Part shown: in pieces, positions 15,942 to 25,692 of the stretch
How the letters are laid out: each line of letters starts with the position of its first letter
How positions within the stretch are numbered: the stretch's first letter is position 1
Assembly (NCBI GenBank): GCA_945607565.1
Contig: CALYZD010000017.1
Coordinates: 1-34,408 of the forward strand
Origin: an uncultured Bacteroidales bacterium
GTDB taxonomy: Bacteria; Bacteroidota; Bacteroidia; Bacteroidales; Marinilabiliaceae
Length of the DNA stretch: 34,408 nt
Direction of reading: 5' to 3'
Position numbers and translations under genes: made by a program
The notes under the pieces: model-generated
What the model saw: only the letters and a program-made list of their open reading frames with translations
What the model was told of the DNA's origin: nothing
The model's database searches: none

Positions 15942-18900
15942 ATGTCAATTATAAATAGTGTCCTGACCAAAATTTTTGGCAGCAAATCGGAGAAAGACAT
16001 GAAGGAAATCGCTCCGATTCTGGAGAAGATCAAGTCGGTCTATCCTTCGATTGAGAAACTGAGCAACGACGAGTTGCGCGCCTACACTGAGCGTCTGAAG
16101 CAGAAAATCCGCGATGCCATCAGCGGCGACGAGGCGGAAATTGCCGAACTGAAGAAAGCCGCCGAGGCTGCTGACGCCACTATGGCGCTGAAAGAGAAGA
16201 ACTTCAAGGAGGTCGATCGGCTCGAAAAGGAAATATCCGAGAAAGTCGAGGCCTGCCTGACCGAGATTCTGCCCGAGGCGTTCGCGATTATGAAAGACAC
16301 GGCGCGCCGCTTCAAGGAAAACGAGCGCATTGAGGTGACGGCGACCGACTTTGATCGCGAACTTGCTGTGACCAAGGATTTTGTGAAGATCGAAGGCAAC
16401 AAGGCCATCTACAGCCATTCGTGGCTTGCGGGCGGCAACACGGTGACTTGGGAGATGGTTCACTATGACGTCCAGCTGATTGGCGGCGTGGTGCTCCATC
16501 AGGGCAAGATTGCCGAAATGGCGACCGGCGAGGGCAAGACGCTGGTGGCCACATTGCCGGTGTTCCTGAACGCGCTGTCGGGCAGGGGCGTGCATGTGGT
16601 GACCGTCAACGACTACCTGAGCAAGCGCGACTCGGAGTGGATGGGCCCGATGTATCAGTTCCACGGCCTGTCGGTCGACTGCATCGACAAGCATCGCCCC
16701 AATTCGCCCGAACGCCGCAAGGCCTACAATGCCGACATCACTTTTGGCACCAACAACGAGTTCGGCTTCGACTATCTGCGCGACAACATGGCCATCTCGC
16801 CAGACGACCTGGTGCAGCGCAAGCACAACTATGCAATCGTCGACGAGGTCGACTCGGTGCTCATCGACGACGCCCGAACGCCGCTTATCATTTCCGGCCC
16901 CATTCCCAAGGGCGACGACCAGCTGTTCGGCGAATACAAGCCGCGTGTGGAACGCCTGGTAGAGACTCAGCGTCAGATGACTACGAAGATTCTGGCCGAG
17001 GCCAAGGTCAAGCTCAAATCAGAAAATCCGAAGGAACGCGAAGAGGGCGCGCTGCTGCTCTACCGGTCCTACAAGGGTCTGCCCAAGAACCGGCCGCTCA
17101 TCAAGTTCCTGAGCGAGCCCGGCGTCAAGGCGCAGATGCTCAAGACCGAGAACTTCTATATGCAGGAGAACAATCGCAACATGCACGTCGTGACCGATCC
17201 TCTCTACTTTGTGATTGACGAAAAGAACAACTCCATCGAGTTGACAGAGAAGGGTATAGACGCTCTGACCGGCGCGTCGGAAGACTCGCAGTTCTTTGTG
17301 CTGCCCGATGTCGGCTCCGAAATAGCGACGCTCGAAAAATCGGGTCTCACTGACGAGGAAAAGCTCAAGAAGAAGGACGAACTGCTGCAGAACTATGCTG
17401 TCAAGAGCGAGCGCGTCCATACGGTCAACCAGTTGCTGAAGGCATACACGTTGTTCGAGAAGGACATCGAATATGTGGTGATTGACAACAAAGTGAAAAT
17501 CGTCGACGAACAGACCGGCCGTATAATGGAAGGCCGCAGATATTCCGACGGTCTGCACCAGGCCATCGAAGCCAAGGAAAACGTCAAGGTCGAGGCCGCC
17601 ACCCAGACCTACGCCACCATCACGCTTCAGAACTACTTCAGAATGTACGGCAAGCTGGCGGGCATGACCGGTACGGCCGAGACCGAGGCCGGCGAGCTTT
17701 GGAACATCTACAAACTCGACGTCGTCATCATCCCGACCAACAAGCCGGTAATCAGAAAAGACTATGACGACCTGGTCTACAAGACGACCAAGGAAAAATA
17801 CAACGCCGTCATCGAAGAAATCGTCAAGCTGGTGGGCGAGGGCCGTCCGGTGCTTGTGGGCACCACGTCGGTCGAGGTGTCGGAGCTGCTGAGCCGCATG
17901 CTCAAGATGCGCGGAATCCAGCATAACGTGCTGAACGCCAAGCTGCACCAGCGCGAGGCCGAGATTGTGGCCCAAGCCGGTCAGCGCGCCGTGGTGACCA
18001 TCGCCACCAACATGGCCGGCCGCGGTACCGACATCAAGCTGAGCGACGACGTGAAGGCCGCAGGCGGTCTGGCAATCATCGGCACCGAGCGGCACGAGTC
18101 GCGCCGTGTCGACCGTCAGCTGCGAGGCCGTTCGGGCCGTCAGGGCGACCCGGGCTCGTCGCAGTTCTTCGTGTCGCTCGAAGACAATTTGATGCGTCTG
18201 TTCGGCTCCGAAAGAATGGTGAAAATCATGGACCGACTTGGCCTCGAAGAGGGCGAAGTCATTCAGCACTCGATGATTACAAAGTCCATCGAGCGTGCGC
18301 AGCGCAAGGTCGAAGAGAACAACTTCGGCATCCGCAAGCGCCTGCTCGAATACGATGACGTGATGAACTCGCAGCGCGAAGTGATTTACACCAAGCGCCG
18401 TCACGCACTCTACGGCGAGCGCATCGAGGTCGACATCATGAACATGATGCAGGACACAGCAGTGACGCTTGTGGCTGATGCTCAGGAAAGTGGCGACTTC
18501 GAAAGCTTCAGGATGGAACTGCTCGGCACTTTCTCGATGGAATCGCCGTTCGACGAAGCCGAATTTTTCAAGGGCAAGCCCGAGGCGCTCGGAAAAACGC
18601 TGTTCGAAAAAATCTGGGACATGTTCATGCGCAAGGCCGAAGCCATTGCCCAGCAGGCATATCCGGTCATCAAGAACGTCTACGAGGAGCAGCCCGGCAA
18701 GTTCAAAAACATAATTGTCCCGATCACCGACGGCAAGCGCGTCTTCCAGGTGACCACAAATCTCGAAAAGGCCTACAACAGCGAGGGCCGCGAACTGATA
18801 CGCGCATTCGAAAAGGTGGTGATGCTCGTGACCATCGACGAGGCCTGGAAGGAGCACCTGCGCGAGCTCGACGACCTCCGCACGTCTGTGCAGAACGCGA

Positions 18901-19265
18901 CATACGAGCAGAAGGATCCGCTTCTGATATATAAGTTCGAGTCGTTCAACCTGTTCAAGACCATGATTCTGACGAACAACCGCAATGTGGTTTCGACACT
19001 GCTCAAGCTGTCGATTCCGATGCAGTCGCCCGAAGAAATCCAGGCCGCTCAGGCTCGCCGCCAGATGGAAATAAACCGCATGAAGGCCCTGCGCGAGCAG
19101 CAGATGATGCAGCAGGGCTCGGGCCTGCCACCCATGCCGGGCCGGCGTCCGCAGAGGCAGGCTAACGAGCCGGTCAAGGCCGAGAAGAAAATCGGCCGCA
19201 ACGATCCGTGTCCGTGCGGAAGCGGGAAAAAATACAAGAAATGTTGCGGCAAGGATGCCGAATAG
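15942..19265 (+). CDS. secA: Preprotein translocase ATPase subunit SecA
   Basis: A 1107-residue motor that drives secretory proteins through SecYEG. Walker A is MATGEGKT at 193-200 and Walker B is [12 protein letters not shown] at 301-312. [30 protein letters not shown] and the zinc-binding tail [13 protein letters not shown] (C1090, C1092, C1101, C1102) complete the family set. It is longer than the E. coli protein (901 residues); most of the excess lies in an insertion between the nucleotide-binding folds (about 325-420), as in other Bacteroidota. Codons are strongly biased to G/C in the third position. lgt follows after 21 bases and is probably co-transcribed, joining export to lipoprotein maturation. 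Confidence 0.98.
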   Translation: MSIINSVLTKIFGSKSEKDMKEIAPILEKIKSVYPSIEKLSNDELRAYTERLKQKIRDAISGDEAEIAELKKAAEAADATMALKEKNFKEVDRLEKEISEKVEACLTEILPEAFAIMKDTARRFKENERIEVTATDFDRELAVTKDFVKIEGNKAIYSHSWLAGGNTVTWEMVHYDVQLIGGVVLHQGKIAEMATGEGKTLVATLPVFLNALSGRGVHVVTVNDYLSKRDSEWMGPMYQFHGLSVDCIDKHRPNSPERRKAYNADITFGTNNEFGFDYLRDNMAISPDDLVQRKHNYAIVDEVDSVLIDDARTPLIISGPIPKGDDQLFGEYKPRVERLVETQRQMTTKILAEAKVKLKSENPKEREEGALLLYRSYKGLPKNRPLIKFLSEPGVKAQMLKTENFYMQENNRNMHVVTDPLYFVIDEKNNSIELTEKGIDALTGASEDSQFFVLPDVGSEIATLEKSGLTDEEKLKKKDELLQNYAVKSERVHTVNQLLKAYTLFEKDIEYVVIDNKVKIVDEQTGRIMEGRRYSDGLHQAIEAKENVKVEAATQTYATITLQNYFRMYGKLAGMTGTAETEAGELWNIYKLDVVIIPTNKPVIRKDYDDLVYKTTKEKYNAVIEEIVKLVGEGRPVLVGTTSVEVSELLSRMLKMRGIQHNVLNAKLHQREAEIVAQAGQRAVVTIATNMAGRGTDIKLSDDVKAAGGLAIIGTERHESRRVDRQLRGRSGRQGDPGSSQFFVSLEDNLMRLFGSERMVKIMDRLGLEEGEVIQHSMITKSIERAQRKVEENNFGIRKRLLEYDDVMNSQREVIYTKRRHALYGERIEVDIMNMMQDTAVTLVADAQESGDFESFRMELLGTFSMESPFDEAEFFKGKPEALGKTLFEKIWDMFMRKAEAIAQQAYPVIKNVYEEQPGKFKNIIVPITDGKRVFQVTTNLEKAYNSEGRELIRAFEKVVMLVTIDEAWKEHLRELDDLRTSVQNATYEQKDPLLIYKFESFNLFKTMILTNNRNVVSTLLKLSIPMQSPEEIQAAQARRQMEINRMKALREQQMMQQGSGLPPMPGRRPQRQANEPVKAEKKIGRNDPCPCGSGKKYKKCCGKDAE

Positions 19266-19286
19266 TTTGATAATCAGTCAAAAACA

Positions 19287-20099
19287 ATGCTTATGATACC
19301 GATGTTCGTAGACTGGAACGTAGATCCGGTAATATTTTCGATAGGGCCGTTGGCCATCAGGTACTACAGCCTGTTTTTTGCCATCGCATTCTGGCTGGGC
19401 TACGTCATAGTCGACAGAATGTTCAAATCCGAGGGCGTGCCCGATTTCTGGCTCGACAAGCTGTTCATCTACGTTGTGGTCGCCACAATCATCGGCTCCC
19501 GACTCGGCCACGTATTCTTCTACGGCTGGGATTATTATTCGCAGCATCCGGCCGAAATATTCAAGGTCTGGGAGGGCGGCCTGGCAAGCCACGGCGGTGC
19601 AATCGGCATACTGATAGCACTTTACGTCTACTCGCGCGTCGTCAGCAAGCGCTCCTACCTTTGGGTGCTCGACCGCGTGGTCGTCCCGATAGCCCTTGCC
19701 GCCTTCTTCATCCGGATGGGCAACCTGATGAACTCCGAAATCGTCGGGCAGCCCACCGACGTGCCCTGGGCGTTCCGTTTCCTGCGGCTCAAAGGCGAGG
19801 CGGCCATGATTCCGCGTCACCCGAGCCAGATCTACGAAGCATTGTTCTACCTCGCCGTCTTTGGCCTGACGATGTTCCTCTATTGGAAACGAGGGTGGGG
19901 CAACCGTCCCGGCGGCATTTTCGGCGTTTTCCTGATCGGCATTTTTGGATTCCGGATTTTTGTCGAGATGCTGAAAGAAAATCAGGAAGCGTTCGAAAAC
20001 GGAATGGTTCTCAATATGGGTCAGTGCCTTAGCATTCCGTTCGTTTTGGCCGGACTGTTTTTCCTCGTCCGCGCTTTGGTGCGGTCAAGGCAGAACTGA
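19287..20099 (+). CDS. lgt: Prolipoprotein diacylglyceryl transferase
   Basis: A 270-residue inner-membrane enzyme that moves diacylglycerol from phosphatidylglycerol to the lipobox cysteine of prolipoproteins. About seven membrane segments are visible. Conserved motifs are SHGGAIG at 101-107 (H102), the Lgt signature RMGNLMNSEIVG at 143-154 (R143) and RHPSQIYEA at 177-185. It lies 21 bases after secA, so the pair couples secretion with lipid modification. An internal ATG at 19293 is a possible alternative start. It is followed by a strong terminator. Confidence 0.96.
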   Translation: MLMIPMFVDWNVDPVIFSIGPLAIRYYSLFFAIAFWLGYVIVDRMFKSEGVPDFWLDKLFIYVVVATIIGSRLGHVFFYGWDYYSQHPAEIFKVWEGGLASHGGAIGILIALYVYSRVVSKRSYLWVLDRVVVPIALAAFFIRMGNLMNSEIVGQPTDVPWAFRFLRLKGEAAMIPRHPSQIYEALFYLAVFGLTMFLYWKRGWGNRPGGIFGVFLIGIFGFRIFVEMLKENQEAFENGMVLNMGQCLSIPFVLAGLFFLVRALVRSRQN

Positions 20100-20121
20100 A
20101 ATCTGTCAATGTTTGAACCCC

Positions 20122-20157
20122 AAACTGCTGTGGAAGAAATTCCGCAGCAGTTTTTTT
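20122..20157 (+). terminator. Rho-independent terminator after lgt
   Basis: AAACTGCTG (20122-20130) pairs with CAGCAGTTT (20145-20153); the stem extends inward through a G-T wobble and GGAA/TTCC to a GAAA loop (20136-20139). Seven T residues (20151-20157) overlap and follow the 3' arm. It lies between the convergent lgt and rluA-like genes. Confidence 0.88.
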
Positions 20158-20164
20158 AATGGAT

Positions 20165-21781
20165 TTAGAAATCAGGATCTTTCTCGATGCAAATCAGATT
20201 GCCGAGTTCCGGATGCACGAATTCGAGATACTGCGCATGCAGAAAGAGCCGGCTGCCGGCATGCCGCCCGTAGAGCGCGTCGCCCTTGATCGGCGCATTC
20301 AGCCCCAGCTTGTGCGCCGCATGCACGCGCAGCTGATGCGTCCTGCCGGTCAGTGGCGCAAAGACGACGCGCGTTTCGCCGTCCTTTCTGCTTGTTACAA
20401 CGTATTCTGTTACAGCATCTTTGCCGTTCTCGAAATCGACCTTTTGCTGTGGCCGGTTGACGTGGTCGGCCGTCAGTGGCAGGCTGATGGTGCCGCTGTC
20501 GGTCGCGACCTCGCCCGTTAGGATTGCAACGTATCGTTTTCTGATTGTCCGATTGCAAAACATGTCGCACATTTTTTTGTGCGTTTCCTTGTCTTTTGCA
20601 AACATCAGCAATCCCGACGTGGCCATGTCGAGCCGATGGACATAAAGCGGTTCTGCGCTGGCGGCCAGATGCTTGCGCGCAAAGTCGTAGGCGCTTGCAT
20701 TGCCGTTCTTTCCCGGGACCGACAGCATGCCGGCCGGCTTGTTGACTATCAGCAGCCAGCGGTCTTCGTAAACCACCTCAGGCTCGCCGGCCGCTTCGGT
20801 CAGGAGCGGGTTGGGCTCAACGTCGAGCCCTGCAAGCATGTGCGCAAGGATGGGACCGCACTTGCCTTGGCAGGCAGGGTAGTAGCAGCCGTGGTGCCTG
20901 ACCTCCGCCGCCGGCGAACTGCCCCACCAGAACTCGGCCATTGCAATGGGTTTCAGATTGTTGCGGTAGGCGAATTGAAGTAGTTTGGGAGCGGCACACT
21001 CGCCGGCTCCGGCGGGTGGAAAGCCTTGCGGAGTCTGGGCGAAGATTTCGCACAGATTCTTCTTGACACCGTCGGCATTCAGCATTTCGAAATGTTCAAA
21101 AATCCTGCGCTGCAATTCGGCCGAGCGTAACTTGCGTTCAACTTTGAGTTTCAGTATTTTATCTTCAAACATCTTCACTTCGGCAGTGCAGGCCTCCACC
21201 TTGCTCCGCAGTGCCTTTTCGAGGCGTTTCAGTTCGGCCTTCTCGAATTGGCTCTGCCTTGTCAGCTCCGATTCTTCGTGCGGCGTCACGCCCTCGGTCC
21301 GCCTCCGGTGCCTGATGTCTTTCGCTTCTTTGGCCCGCTTTTTGGCATCCGAAATGCGTTTTTCGGCCTCCGCTTTTGTTAGTCTGTGATTTTCTAATGC
21401 GCTGGCATACAGTTCTGAACTGCGGATTGCTTCAATCTCGGCATTAATTGCCGAAATTCCGGCTTCTTCCTTTACGAAAAAACCGTCAGGATCGAGCATG
21501 TCGAACACAGGCGGCACAAACCGTTCGTGATGATTCCTCCCGGCCAGATTGCCCGAGAACGCTGCCAGATAACCGGTCTCGCCATTGACATCGGTCACCA
21601 CAAGGACGCCAAACATCTTGCCGCGTTCCAGCTCGTCGTGCCACTGATTCTGGGTCGCAATGTAGGCTTTGACTTCTTCGGCCGCCATCACGCAAAGCGG
21701 ATGCGGAGTGTAGTGGAATGGGAAAGTAAACTGCTGAGGAATAGATATTTGTGAAATGTCGTGTTGAAATATGAGCATCAT
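20165..21781 (-). CDS. RluA-family pseudouridine synthase with long N-terminal extension
   Basis: A 538-residue protein. The C-terminal 200 residues are an RluA-type catalytic domain: YEDRWLLIVNKPAGMLSVPG at 338-357, the catalytic aspartate D385 in HRLDMATSGLLMFAKD, and GRTHQLRVHAAH at 479-490. It isomerises uridines in rRNA and/or tRNA; the target site is unknown. The first 330 residues are extra: IPQQFTFPFHYTPHPL, a charged probable coiled coil at about 105-230 and a cysteine-rich stretch (C262, C299, C304, C308) that could bind a metal. Extended RluA proteins of this kind exist in several phyla, as I recall. It has its own -7 box at 21913-21920. The start at 21781 keeps the N-terminal FTFPF.Y motif; 21778 is equally possible. 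Confidence 0.92.
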   Translation of the reverse strand: MMLIFQHDISQISIPQQFTFPFHYTPHPLCVMAAEEVKAYIATQNQWHDELERGKMFGVLVVTDVNGETGYLAAFSGNLAGRNHHERFVPPVFDMLDPDGFFVKEEAGISAINAEIEAIRSSELYASALENHRLTKAEAEKRISDAKKRAKEAKDIRHRRRTEGVTPHEESELTRQSQFEKAELKRLEKALRSKVEACTAEVKMFEDKILKLKVERKLRSAELQRRIFEHFEMLNADGVKKNLCEIFAQTPQGFPPAGAGECAAPKLLQFAYRNNLKPIAMAEFWWGSSPAAEVRHHGCYYPACQGKCGPILAHMLAGLDVEPNPLLTEAAGEPEVVYEDRWLLIVNKPAGMLSVPGKNGNASAYDFARKHLAASAEPLYVHRLDMATSGLLMFAKDKETHKKMCDMFCNRTIRKRYVAILTGEVATDSGTISLPLTADHVNRPQQKVDFENGKDAVTEYVVTSRKDGETRVVFAPLTGRTHQLRVHAAHKLGLNAPIKGDALYGRHAGSRLFLHAQYLEFVHPELGNLICIEKDPDF

Positions 21782-21912
21782 TCTTTTTTTTCGGTAGCCG
21801 GCTCTGTGATTATGCCGATTGTCATAATTTCGGTTGGCCTCCGGCCGTCATTTCTTGAAAACTTACGCCATTGCGACGCATCGAGATTCAGATTTCGCCG
21901 CCACTTTTCGGG

Positions 21913-21920
21913 CAAAGATA
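21913..21920 (-). promoter_or_regulatory. Promoter -7 box of the RluA-family gene
   Basis: On the minus strand the bases read TATCTTTG followed by C, a perfect match, about 130 bases before the ATG. The -33 element is not clear. The interval 21782-22074 therefore holds promoters in both directions, with the plus-strand one for the Rel gene only weakly visible (TAGTTTTA near 22033). Confidence 0.6.
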
Positions 21921-22074
21921 AGCCAACCCGGTCAGAAAAGCGGTGATTTACATAAAAATAACTGAATTATAAATAATTCTAAAAATCAACTGGCATTTTC
22001 GTGCGACGGCGTTTTTTTGCATTCAAAATTGTTAGTTTTACGCTGAAAGATGAACAATTCAGACACACAATAAT

Positions 22075-24291
22075 ATGACAACGCAAACAATCATTTCGAG
22101 TGACGAACGTCGCCTTCTGTTGCAATCTTACAAAAGACTGTTGCAATTCACAGCCGATATCAGACAGCCTGATGACATTGTCAAGATTAAAAAACTGATG
22201 TCCGAAGCCTCAGAAAGTGTCGATATCATGCATTTTAAGGCTCCGGGGTTTTCGGGTCTGCGTCATTCGATCGAAGTTGCCCAGATTGTGGTCGAAGAGG
22301 TCGGGCTTGGCCGCACGTCAGTGATCTGCGCCTTGCTCTACGACACGATGCAGATAGCCAGGATTCCGCGCGAGGAAATCAAGAATGCCTTCGGCGAGCA
22401 GGTCGCGTTCATCTGCGACGGCCTGATGAAGGTCGCCGAACTCTATGAGCGGCACACGTCAATCGAAAACGACAATTTCCGAAAGCTGCTTTTCACTTTC
22501 GCTCAGGATCTTCGCGTGATTCTGGTCATCCTGGCCGAAAGGCTGAATCTGATGCGCCATCTGAAGCTGTATTCCGAAGAGGATCAGCGCAGTATAGGTT
22601 CGGAGGTCGGCTATCTGTATGCCCCGATGGCTCACCGAATGGGCCTCTATCGCATCAAATCCGAAATGGAAGACCTTGCGATGAAGTTCACTAACCGCCA
22701 GGTCTACAACGAAATAGCGCGCAAGCTGAACGAAACAAAGCGTTCGCGTGATGCCTATATCGACAATTTCATCAATCCGCTCAAGGAAGTGCTGTTGAAG
22801 CATGGCTTTAAGTTCGAGATCAAAGGGCGCACTAAGACAATCAATTCCATCTACAACAAACTGAAAAAATCGAACGTCGAATTTGAACAGGTCTACGATT
22901 TGTTTGCCATTCGCGTGATTCTGGATTGCGACTACGAGGAGGAAAAATCGCAGTGCTGGCGCGTCTATTCGATTGTGACCGACATGTATCAGCCCAATCC
23001 GACCCGCCTTCGCGACTGGATTTCGGTGCCCAAAAGCAACGGCTACGAATGCCTGCACACCACGGTGCTCGGCCCCGAAAACAAATGGGTCGAAGTGCAG
23101 ATCCGCACGCGTCGTATGGACGAAATAGCCGAGAAAGGTTTTGCCGCCCACTGGAAATACAAAGGCATCAAGACCGAGAAAAGCATGGAGAACTGGCTTG
23201 GTCACATCAGGGAAATACTTGAAAATCCGGAGCTTAACGCCATTGACTTCATCGACGACTTCAAGCTCGATCTTTACGACAAGGAAGTCTTCGTCTTCAC
23301 GCCCAAAGGCGACCTGAAGCGTCTGCCCAAAGGCTCGAGGGTACTCGATTTTGCCTTCGACATCCATTCGAACATAGGCCGCCGATGTGTGGGAGCCATT
23401 GTCAATCAGCGCAATGTGCCAATCCGCTACGAACTGAAAAACGGCGATCAGGTCGAGATTCTGACCTCGAATCATCAGGAGCCCAAGCAGGACTGGCTCA
23501 ACATTGTGGTGACTTCGCGCGCCAAGACAAAGCTGAAGCAGGCGCTGAAAGAGCAGATGTTCAAGCAGTCCGAATTTGGCCGCGAATTGCTTGTGCGCCG
23601 TCTCAAAAATTGGAAATACGAGCTGACCGACACCTTGCTGAGCCAGCTGATGCGCGGCTTCGGCTACAAGGATATCCATGTTTTCCTGTGCGACGTCGGC
23701 AACGAAAAAATATCGGCCGTCCAGGTCAAAGATTACATTCAGCAGCTCGAACGCAAAGAAGATGAGCAGATTGAAGCCCAGAAGTCAACCGTTTCGGCCG
23801 ACAAGTTTGTCAAGCCCGACGAGGAGCTCACAAACTCGTCGAGCGTCCTGACGATTGATAAAAATCTGTCGGGCATCGATTTTCAGCTTGCCAAGTGCTG
23901 CAACCCGATTTTTGGCGACCCGGTGTTCGGCTTCGTTTCGGTGTCGGGCGGAATCAAAATTCACAGAATAGGCTGCCCCAACGAGGCCGACATGCGCTCC
24001 AAATTCGGCTACCGCATAGTCCGCGCGCAGTGGAGCGGCACGCATGGCAACATGAGCGCCGTCACTTTGCGTGTGACCGGCAGCGACGACATCGGCATCG
24101 TGACCAACATCACTCAGCTGCTTGGCAAAGACCAGGACGTCCGGTTGCGCTCGATTACGGTCGATTCGTCGGTCGGCGGCTTTTTGGGAACGGTGACGGT
24201 GCTTGTCAACAGCACGGACAGGCTGGAGTCACTGGTGAAAAAAATCAAAGCCGTCAAAGGCGTTTACACGGTCGATAGAATAGGTAATTAG
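22075..24291 (+). CDS. RelA/SpoT-family (p)ppGpp synthetase with a degenerate hydrolase domain
   Basis: A 738-residue long RSH protein: HD-like domain (about 60-165), synthetase (about 245-345, with DWISVPKSNGYECLHTTVLGP and VEVQIRT), TGS (about 405-465), then zinc-finger/CC region (KCCNP and HRIGCPNE, C608, C609, C634) and a C-terminal ACT domain (about 662-738). The synthetase motifs look intact, so (p)ppGpp production is expected. The HD hydrolase site is not intact: the usual LLHDxxED is LLYDTMQI (Y89 replaces the histidine and the acidic pair is gone), although H64 is kept. It therefore looks like a synthetase-only RelA type; Bacteroides has a second, SpoT-type enzyme elsewhere. It probably heads an operon with pncC and the cysteine-cluster gene. 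Confidence 0.93.
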   Translation: MTTQTIISSDERRLLLQSYKRLLQFTADIRQPDDIVKIKKLMSEASESVDIMHFKAPGFSGLRHSIEVAQIVVEEVGLGRTSVICALLYDTMQIARIPREEIKNAFGEQVAFICDGLMKVAELYERHTSIENDNFRKLLFTFAQDLRVILVILAERLNLMRHLKLYSEEDQRSIGSEVGYLYAPMAHRMGLYRIKSEMEDLAMKFTNRQVYNEIARKLNETKRSRDAYIDNFINPLKEVLLKHGFKFEIKGRTKTINSIYNKLKKSNVEFEQVYDLFAIRVILDCDYEEEKSQCWRVYSIVTDMYQPNPTRLRDWISVPKSNGYECLHTTVLGPENKWVEVQIRTRRMDEIAEKGFAAHWKYKGIKTEKSMENWLGHIREILENPELNAIDFIDDFKLDLYDKEVFVFTPKGDLKRLPKGSRVLDFAFDIHSNIGRRCVGAIVNQRNVPIRYELKNGDQVEILTSNHQEPKQDWLNIVVTSRAKTKLKQALKEQMFKQSEFGRELLVRRLKNWKYELTDTLLSQLMRGFGYKDIHVFLCDVGNEKISAVQVKDYIQQLERKEDEQIEAQKSTVSADKFVKPDEELTNSSSVLTIDKNLSGIDFQLAKCCNPIFGDPVFGFVSVSGGIKIHRIGCPNEADMRSKFGYRIVRAQWSGTHGNMSAVTLRVTGSDDIGIVTNITQLLGKDQDVRLRSITVDSSVGGFLGTVTVLVNSTDRLESLVKKIKAVKGVYTVDRIGN

Positions 24292-24299
24292 TTGATAAT

Positions 24300-24791
24300 A
24301 TGAAAACTACATCAGAGAGAATCGGCGATTTGCTGAGATCGGCCAATCAGACCCTCTCGACGGCCGAAAGTTGCACCGGCGGCATGATTGCCCACAAAAT
24401 AACAGCCGTTTCGGGCTGTTCCGACTATTATAAAGGTAGCGTCGTCAGTTACTGCAACGATGTTAAAATGAATCAGTTGGGTGTCAGCCAATCCGATTTG
24501 GAAAGCCACGGAGCCGTCAGCCGGCCGGTGGTTGAGCAGATGGCAGGCGGCGTGCGCAATTTGCTTGCAACCGATTATGCGTTAGCCACTTCGGGCATAG
24601 CCGGCCCCGGCGGCGGAACGGCCGAAAAGCCGGTCGGGACAGTCTGGATGGCCTTGGCCACGCCCGATGGAATCGAAAGCCGGTGCTGCCACTTTGGCAC
24701 CGACCGAGCCGAGAATATCGAAAAGGCATCGGAGTCAGCGCTCGAAATGCTGCTCGATTTTTTGCTGGAGCGCGAAAAGTCTGTCAGATAA
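24300..24791 (+). CDS. pncC: CinA C-terminal-domain protein, nicotinamide-nucleotide amidase
   Basis: A 163-residue stand-alone CinA_C protein that deamidates NMN to NaMN, recycling pyridine nucleotide. TAESCTGGMIAHKITAVSGCSDYYKGSVVSY (about 18-50) and ATSGIAGPGGGTAEKPVGTVW (about 95-115) are the conserved blocks, and the length is normal for PncC. It lies 8 bases after the Rel gene. NAD synthase (nadE) is encoded 5 kb downstream in a separate unit. Confidence 0.93.
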   Translation: MKTTSERIGDLLRSANQTLSTAESCTGGMIAHKITAVSGCSDYYKGSVVSYCNDVKMNQLGVSQSDLESHGAVSRPVVEQMAGGVRNLLATDYALATSGIAGPGGGTAEKPVGTVWMALATPDGIESRCCHFGTDRAENIEKASESALEMLLDFLLEREKSVR

Positions 24792-24812
24792 AACATTGCA
24801 TCGAAATCTGAT

Positions 24813-25448
24813 ATGCTTCTAAAAAGTTTGGATTCCAAGGTGTTGGACCGGCTCATCTGCTCAATGAACGGTGCTGCCGAACTGACAGAAGTTTATGAGG
24901 CATTGACCCGGCAACTCTCGGAAGTGTCGGCGGAGTTGGGCTATCATTGCCGCAAGGGCTGTGGGGCTTGTTGCCAAGGCAAGTCTGGCGATAAGGAAGT
25001 GTCTGTGTTTGAGATGATTCCAATGGCTGTCGAGATGGTCAGGAACGGAAGCGCGGAAAAAATATTGGAGAAGTTGGATTCGATGGAAGATTGCGACGAA
25101 CAGCCTTGCATCAACTATGTGGATATCAATCACTCCGAGGGCCTCGGGCATTGCGGCGGCTACACGAACAGGCCGTTTGTCTGCCGGCTCTTCGGCGATT
25201 CGATCTATCTGGCCAAAAACGACAAAAAAGAATTGCTTGCATGTCATTGGTTGAAAACCAATTATGACGCTTCTGTTCGAGCAAAACTTGAAACCCGCCT
25301 GCCTCTGATTTCGGAAGAGACCACCTGCGGCCGTTCGATTGATCCGATTTTGGGCGAGAGGATTCTGGGGATAAATTCGGCTCTGAGCGAAGCTCTGAAA
25401 ATCGTTCTGAACAAAGCGGAATTTATTGAGGAGGCCGAAGCGGATTAG
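24813..25448 (+). CDS. YkgJ-family cysteine-cluster (putative zinc/iron-chelating) protein
   Basis: A 211-residue protein with the family spacing of cysteines: CRKGCGACC near residue 47-55, a single C in QPCINY, then GHCGGY and RPFVCRLFG near 110-130. This CxxxCGACC...C...RPxxCRxFG layout fits the YkgJ (CxxCxxCC) family, thought to bind a metal; no biochemical role is established. No signal peptide is seen. It starts 21 bases after pncC and ends the operon; no strong terminator follows. Confidence 0.85.
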   Translation: MLLKSLDSKVLDRLICSMNGAAELTEVYEALTRQLSEVSAELGYHCRKGCGACCQGKSGDKEVSVFEMIPMAVEMVRNGSAEKILEKLDSMEDCDEQPCINYVDINHSEGLGHCGGYTNRPFVCRLFGDSIYLAKNDKKELLACHWLKTNYDASVRAKLETRLPLISEETTCGRSIDPILGERILGINSALSEALKIVLNKAEFIEEAEAD

Positions 25449-25485
25449 TGGGAATATTTTTTTGCCACAAAATCAGTCGGTTGTG

Positions 25486-25516
25486 TTGTAATTAAGAATG
25501 GAAATGTCTACTTTTG
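25486..25516 (+). promoter_or_regulatory. Promoter of the non-coding RNA candidate
   Basis: TTG (25486-25488), a 20-base spacer, then TACTTTTG (25509-25516). Both elements match the Bacteroidota consensus, yet no coding frame longer than a few codons follows. Confidence 0.72.
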
Positions 25517-25522
25517 CAGCGC

Positions 25523-25692
25523 AAAGTTGGGAGGAATGCAACTGATAAGCTGTTGATTGATATTGCATTACGACTTCTCCTGATGGCTTGTACGAATGGT
25601 TTCGTCAGCATTCAAAAGATGCGTGAGTGCGAAACGAGGCCAAAATAACAGCCAGACGAAGTGCAATTATTCCGATTGACTCTTGTTTTTTT
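25523..25692 (+). ncRNA. Probable structured non-coding RNA, 6S-like rod
   Basis: A stretch of about 165 bases without a gene, bounded by a strong promoter and a T-tract (25686-25691). It folds by eye into a long imperfect hairpin. From outside in: AGT(T)25525-25528 with 25678-25681, GGAAT 25533-25537 with ATTCC 25669-25673, ACTTC 25573-25577 with GAAGT 25658-25662, TGGCT 25584-25588 with AGCCA 25650-25654, GTTTC 25599-25603 with GAAAC 25631-25635, and GCATTC 25608-25613 with GAGTGC 25625-25630. A large asymmetric bubble on the 5' side (25538-25572) can form its own AATGCAA/TTGCATT hairpin. Length, closing stem, bubble and apical arm resemble 6S RNA (possibly the Bacteroidales-1 RNA), but no family was confirmed. 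It could instead be a leader. Confidence 0.55.

Noticed and set aside
17019-18857. 612-codon open frame antisense to secA
   Set aside because: It lies wholly inside secA and arises from G/C-ending codons; no signature or promoter.
25449-25482. Terminator after the cysteine-cluster gene
   Set aside because: GTGG and CCAC can pair, but only 4 bp with a 14-base loop, and T residues are in the loop and not after the stem.
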